DNA from: Actinomycetota bacterium
GTDB taxonomy: Bacteria; Actinomycetota; Actinomycetes; Actinomycetales; Microbacteriaceae
Length of the DNA: 8,239 nucleotides
Direction: 5' to 3'
NCBI GenBank assembly: GCA_016870695.1
Contig: VGAV01000089.1
Location: forward strand, 1 to 8,239
Shown: in pieces, positions 5,710-8,239 of the stretch
How the letters are laid out: each line of letters starts with the position of its first letter
Position numbering within the stretch: position 1 is the first letter of the stretch
Position numbers and translations under genes: made by a program
The notes under the pieces: generated by a model
The model's database searches: none
Seen by the model: only the letters and a program-made list of their open reading frames with translations
Told to the model about the DNA's origin: nothing

Positions 5710-6306
5710 CGCCACGGTTGCCGGGCCGCCTGACACGCGTCCCATCGCCTTCCCCGCCCAGAACCCCACCGTCGGCTGCCCCGCGGCCGCGTACGCGGCG
5801 CATAGTCGCGCGAGCGGGCACGTCTCGCACAGACCCGCCATCGTGCTCAGCTGGTTGGCAGGCGTGGGGTCGGCGGTGAAGGCGGCGACGTCGCGGCATG
5901 GGGTTGGGGTGCGCCGCAGCGCCTTGGCGAGCGTGGAGTACTCGGCTCGGCCGGTCATGGGCTTCATGTGGTCGAGGGGCTCGTACGGGCGCGGCTGCTC
6001 TGCCTCGGGTGCGGCGTCATCGTCGGGCGCGGGCGCCGGCGCCGGTTTTGCTGGCCGCGGGGGCGCTGTATATACACCGCCAGCCTCGAGGACGCGCTTC
6101 CGGAGGCGGTACTGGTGTGCCGGTGACGCATCCATGCGATCGCGCCACCACCCGAGCAGCACGTCCTCCTCGACGACGCGGATGCGTTGCCCGTCGACGA
6201 TGCGCCACTCGGTGGCCATGCCCGCCGCCTGCCAGCGGAGGACTGTCCGCTCCGTTGACCTGACCCGTTTCGCCGCGTCCCGCACCGACAACCAGACACC
6301 TGCCAT
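5692..6306 (-). CDS. HTH-WhiB fusion regulator (204 aa)
   Basis: I chose the ATG at 6306-6304 because it places the HTH at the N-terminus as in relatives; a GTG at 6351 would add 15 residues. Neither start has a good ribosome binding site, so leaderless translation is possible. Residues 6-55 are an excisionase/MerR-like winged helix (LSVRDAAKRVRSTERTVLRWQ, wing RIVDGQRIRVVEEDVLLGWW). A Pro/Ala/Asp linker spans about 82-110. Residues about 130-190 are a WhiB domain: Cys137-X22-Cys160-X2-Cys163-X5-Cys169, the CPL and YA motifs, and GFWAG at 181-185 in place of the usual G(V/I)WGG turn. By family knowledge the four cysteines hold a [4Fe-4S] cluster that can sense redox state or nitric oxide, or contact sigma factor region 4. 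Fusion to a separate HTH is unusual. It lies in the island next to the probable attachment site. Confidence 0.85.
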   Translation of the reverse strand: MAGVWLSVRDAAKRVRSTERTVLRWQAAGMATEWRIVDGQRIRVVEEDVLLGWWRDRMDASPAHQYRLRKRVLEAGGVYTAPPRPAKPAPAPAPDDDAAPEAEQPRPYEPLDHMKPMTGRAEYSTLAKALRRTPTPCRDVAAFTADPTPANQLSTMAGLCETCPLARLCAAYAAAGQPTVGFWAGKAMGRVSGGPATVALPVGA

Positions 6307-6382
6307 GAGCAGCAGTGTGCCACGGCACTCGACCCCGCATTTACCCCGCACAATCAGCGATACCTAGGGGTACCAGAAAATA

Positions 6383-6411
6383 CAAATGTCCCTGTGATTC
6401 GGGGGCATTTG
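6383..6411. repeat. Stem-loop in A/T-rich region upstream of HTH-WhiB gene
   Basis: CAAATGTCCC (6383-6392) pairs with GGGGCATTTG (6402-6411), ten pairs including one G-T wobble, around nine bases. No T-tract follows. It lies about 77 bases upstream of the HTH-WhiB start and about 50 bases from the tRNA fragment. It may therefore be an operator for that regulator or an accessory site of the attachment region. Confidence 0.5.
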
Positions 6412-6458
6412 AGGCACGGAGGCGACGCGATACACCCCGCGATATGACCGTCGAGGCA

Positions 6459-6497
6459 ATTACAAGTACGGTGCGCTACCAATTGCGCCAAGCCGGC
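6459..6497 (-). tRNA. 5' half of tRNA-Thr(UGU), truncated after the anticodon loop (probable att site)
   Basis: Read on the minus strand from 6497, the sequence folds as the first half of a canonical tRNA. GCCGGCT is the acceptor 5' strand, then T8 G9, and the D stem GCGC/GCGC encloses the loop AATTGGTA (A14, G18G19 and A21 in place). Next come A26, CCGTA as anticodon stem 5' strand, and the loop CTTGTAA with U33, anticodon UGU and A37, followed by T39. After that the pairing strand expected (about TGCGG) is absent, and neither a T-arm nor an AGCCGGC acceptor 3' strand follows. The break directly behind the anticodon loop is where some tyrosine integrases cross over, so this is probably a displaced tRNA half at an island end. 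It cannot yield a functional tRNA as it stands. Confidence 0.75.
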
Positions 6498-6506
6498 AGG
6501 CCACCC

Positions 6507-6512
6507 AGTCTA
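6507..6512 (-). promoter_or_regulatory. Possible -10 box of the tRNA-Thr fragment
   Basis: On the minus strand TAGACT lies nine bases before the tRNA 5' end, the spacing expected for a -10 element of a tRNA gene with almost no leader. No convincing -35 is visible in the GC-rich sequence upstream. Confidence 0.3.
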
Positions 6513-6575
6513 GCGACGGCGGCACCCCGCCCCCGCCCGCCTACCGCCGGCGCCGCGTCGAAGCTCCGTCGAGCC

Positions 6576-6634
6576 CTGACTTGGCGCATAAGTACGCCGC
6601 GCAGCGCGCACGGCGTACATCTGCGCCAACTCAG
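6576..6634 (-). terminator. 59-bp imperfect palindrome, probable terminator of the thioredoxin-fold gene
   Basis: TTGGCGCATAAGTACGCCG (6581-6599) matches the reverse complement of 6611-6629 at 17 of 19 positions around an 11-base centre. Adding CTGA/TCAG outside gives 21 of 24. It lies about 78 bases after the stop at 6712 (minus strand). There is no T-tract, as in many high-GC actinobacterial terminators. A protein-binding palindrome is the alternative. Confidence 0.5.
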
Positions 6635-6652
6635 CGCAGAGACAAGGCGCCC

Positions 6653-6738
6653 GTCAGTGCGCGGACGTCAGTGCTCGGGCGTCAGGGCTGCGGGGCGTCG
6701 GAGGGCGCGCGTCAGGGAGCGGGCGTCGACGACGGGAC
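6653..6738. repeat. 14-bp imperfect tandem repeat
   Basis: Units beginning GTCAG or GTCGR start at 6653, 6667, 6681, 6697, 6711 and 6725, with steps of 14, 14, 16, 14 and 14 bases. They share a following G-rich GCGGGC-like half. The array covers the end of the minus-strand gene and its 3' flank. The complement of GTCA gives TGA stops in all three minus-strand frames, one of them being the gene's own stop at 6714-6712. Confidence 0.55.
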
Positions 6739-7686
6739 GGCGGTGGCCGTCGGCGTCGGAGTCGACGTGTAGTACGCGTTGCTGTCGAGGGTCAGCACGA
6801 ACTGCGCGAACTCCTTCGGGTCGCTCAGCGCGCCGACGTACTTGGTGCCGTTGACGAAGACCGTGGGCGTGCCGGACAGGGTCTCGCCGTCGGTGTCGGG
6901 CAGGCCCTTGATGGCGCGGTCGGTCGCCGCCTTCGCCCACGAGGTGAAGGTCTCGTCCTCGATGCAGGAGCGCACGTCCGGGCTCGCACCGGCGCCCTGC
7001 GCGAGGTCGGCGAGCTCCTCGTCGTTGTAGCCGTCGCTGTCGACGGCGGGCTGCTTCATCAGCAGCTCGTGGTTGAACGAGAAGAAGTCGTCCGGGTCGT
7101 GCGTGGCCACGCAGGCGGCGGCGCTCGCGGCGCGGAGGCTGTACTTCGTGCCGTTCGACTTCGACGTCAGCATCGCGACCGGGTAGTAGGTGAGGGATGC
7201 CGCGTCCTCGGCGACCCACTTGGAGAGTTGGTCGGCGTTGGCCGACTGGAACTCCTTGGCCTCCGCGGAGAGGTAGTCGACGTAGACCCGGATGTCCACG
7301 GGCGCGGCGGTCCCCGTTGGCGCGGGGGTCGCGGCGGCCGGCGTCTCGGTGGCCGCGGCCTCGGCCGCGGGGGTCGCGGCGGGCGTGGCCGCGTTGCCCT
7401 CGACGCTCTGATCGACCATGGGGTCGGCGACGCCGGTGGCGGCGGTGACGACGAAGCCGTCGTTCGCGGCCTCGGGCAGCGCCTGCGAGCGCGAGCCGTC
7501 GGAGGAGACCGCCCAGGTGACGCCCACGGCGCCGGCGGCGGCCACCGCGACGCCGAGGATGCCGACGACCGACCGGCGGGCGATCCGGGCACGCGTCTGG
7601 CGCGCCTTCACCTGCTGCGCCTTCTCGCGCACCGCCTCCCGGCGGGCACGCTCGGACGGCACGTTCGGTGACTGATCGTTGGACAT
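6712..7686 (-). CDS. Membrane-anchored DsbA/thioredoxin-fold protein lacking the CxxC site (324 aa)
   Basis: The start at 7686-7684 is preferred to a far upstream one because GAGAGG lies about six bases before it. Residues 1-38 are charged and cytoplasmic, and 39-60 (SVVGILGVAVAAAGAVGVTWAV) form a membrane anchor. An Ala/Thr/Pro linker spans about 99-129, and residues 130-303 match the thioredoxin-like DsbA fold (Thioredoxin_4 type). The first strand VDIRVYVDYL is followed by SAEA at 140-143 where relatives have CPxC, so no thiol-disulfide exchange is expected at that site. The cis-proline loop GTPTVFVNG (P274) is kept, as are Cys192 and Cys241, which could form a structural disulfide. A Thr/Pro tail ends the protein. 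Outside the membrane it may be a chaperone or binding protein rather than an oxidoreductase. It is divergent from an ABC transporter gene and reads as chromosomal. Confidence 0.85.
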   Translation of the reverse strand: MSNDQSPNVPSERARREAVREKAQQVKARQTRARIARRSVVGILGVAVAAAGAVGVTWAVSSDGSRSQALPEAANDGFVVTAATGVADPMVDQSVEGNAATPAATPAAEAAATETPAAATPAPTGTAAPVDIRVYVDYLSAEAKEFQSANADQLSKWVAEDAASLTYYPVAMLTSKSNGTKYSLRAASAAACVATHDPDDFFSFNHELLMKQPAVDSDGYNDEELADLAQGAGASPDVRSCIEDETFTSWAKAATDRAIKGLPDTDGETLSGTPTVFVNGTKYVGALSDPKEFAQFVLTLDSNAYYTSTPTPTATAVPSSTPAP

Positions 7687-7771
7687 GGAACCTCTCGGGC
7701 GCGCAGCTTCCAGGGGGAGAATCGACGGGTCGCGCGGGGAAGCGACCGACAACCGATGCTAGTTCGACAGG

Positions 7772-7800
7772 CTGAGAAAACCCGGGACACATGCCATACT
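7772..7800 (+). promoter_or_regulatory. Candidate promoter of the ABC transporter ATPase gene
   Basis: CTGAGA (7772-7777) and CATACT (7795-7800) each match four of six positions of the -35 and -10 consensus and are exactly 17 bp apart. A start near 7807 would give a leader of about 90 bases. A minus-strand TAGCAT near 7755-7760 could be the -10 of the divergent gene, but it has no matching -35. Confidence 0.4.
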
Positions 7801-7863
7801 GAGCCTGCGCTCACTGTCGCGCGCGCGGGGTCGCCCCCGCTCATTCCATTCACTACGGATCGT

Positions 7864-7881
7864 CCGGCACGTACCTGCCGG
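7864..7881 (+). repeat. Stem-loop in the leader of the ABC ATPase gene
   Basis: CCGGCA (7864-7869) pairs perfectly with TGCCGG (7876-7881) around CGTACC. It ends three bases before the AAGGAGA ribosome binding site at 7884-7890, so it may influence initiation or protect the mRNA end. Confidence 0.45.
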
Positions 7882-7897
7882 TGAAGGAGAAGAGAAC

Positions 7898-8239
<342 letters not shown>

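Larger units (their letters stand above)
6307..6711. other. Non-coding junction region between island and chromosome
   Basis: No protein gene is credible in these 405 bases; the open frames here are GC artefacts. From left to right it holds an A/T-richer stretch with a 10-bp stem-loop (6383-6411), a tRNA 5' half on the minus strand (6459-6497) with a possible -10 box, a GC-rich spacer, a 59-bp imperfect palindrome (6576-6634) and a 14-bp tandem repeat that starts at 6653. Confidence 0.6.

Noticed and set aside
5184..5899. Long Arg-rich frames on both strands across 5184-5899
   Set aside because: They overlap the ATGA-coupled pair at 5000-5709, whose proteins have normal composition and a clear HTH.
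6163..6176. GTCCTCCTCGA, a third partial copy of the 19-bp repeat
   Set aside because: Only 11 bases match, on the coding-strand complement of the Glu-Glu-Asp codons of the HTH-WhiB gene; this is expected by chance.
6315..6854. 179-codon plus-strand frame across the non-coding junction
   Set aside because: It reads through the tRNA fragment, the palindrome and the tandem repeat and gives an Arg-rich product without any recognisable feature.
7069..7671. 200-codon plus-strand frame rich in Gly, Arg and Val opposite the thioredoxin-fold gene
   Set aside because: Composition is that of a GC artefact, made repetitive by the Ala/Pro linker codons on the other strand.
6668..7792. 374-codon minus-strand frame overlapping the thioredoxin-fold gene
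   Set aside because: The product is an Arg/Gly-rich low-complexity sequence out of frame with the gene that has a membrane anchor, thioredoxin-like strands and a cis-Pro loop.

Overview
This is a high-GC window whose gene style (dense GTGA/ATGA overlaps, a WhiB domain, an actinobacterial excisionase/PIN toxin-antitoxin pair, a membrane-anchored thioredoxin-fold protein and a MalK/UgpC-type ATPase) points to an actinobacterium. Microbacteriaceae is my best guess, and it is an inference. The left three quarters look like a prophage remnant or genomic island; the right quarter looks like ordinary chromosome.

Positions 1-3495 are a phage tail module: three or four very small, tightly packed ORFs, then a 925-residue TP901-type tail tape measure protein. 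Three consecutive stem-loops lie just before the tape measure gene. None of the usual downstream tail genes (distal tail, baseplate, fibre, lysis) follows.

Positions 3471-4960 look like a later insertion or rearrangement. They hold an HTH (excisionase-like) antitoxin and a PIN-domain toxin of visibly lower GC, and a truncated small HTH gene. The segment is bounded by a perfect 19-bp direct repeat. One copy forms the 3' end of the tape measure gene, and the other replaces the 3' part of the truncated HTH gene, so both proteins end in SSGSSSR.

Positions 5000-6306 hold an unrecognised 160-residue protein, an intact 76-residue HTH protein homologous to the truncated one, and a convergent gene encoding an excisionase-type HTH fused to a WhiB iron-sulfur domain. 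The last two genes overlap at their 3' ends.

Positions 6307-6711 carry no protein gene but are the most informative non-coding stretch. On the minus strand, 6497-6459 reads as the 5' half of a tRNA-Thr(UGU) that stops just after the anticodon loop. This is what a tyrosine-recombinase attachment site in an anticodon loop would leave, and it probably marks the island/chromosome junction. On the chromosomal side lie a 59-bp imperfect palindrome (likely terminator) and a 14-bp tandem repeat that runs into the end of the next gene.

Positions 6712-8239 are chromosomal: a DsbA/thioredoxin-fold membrane-anchored protein on the minus strand that has lost its CxxC active site, and, divergently, the start of a sugar-type ABC transporter ATPase that runs off the window.
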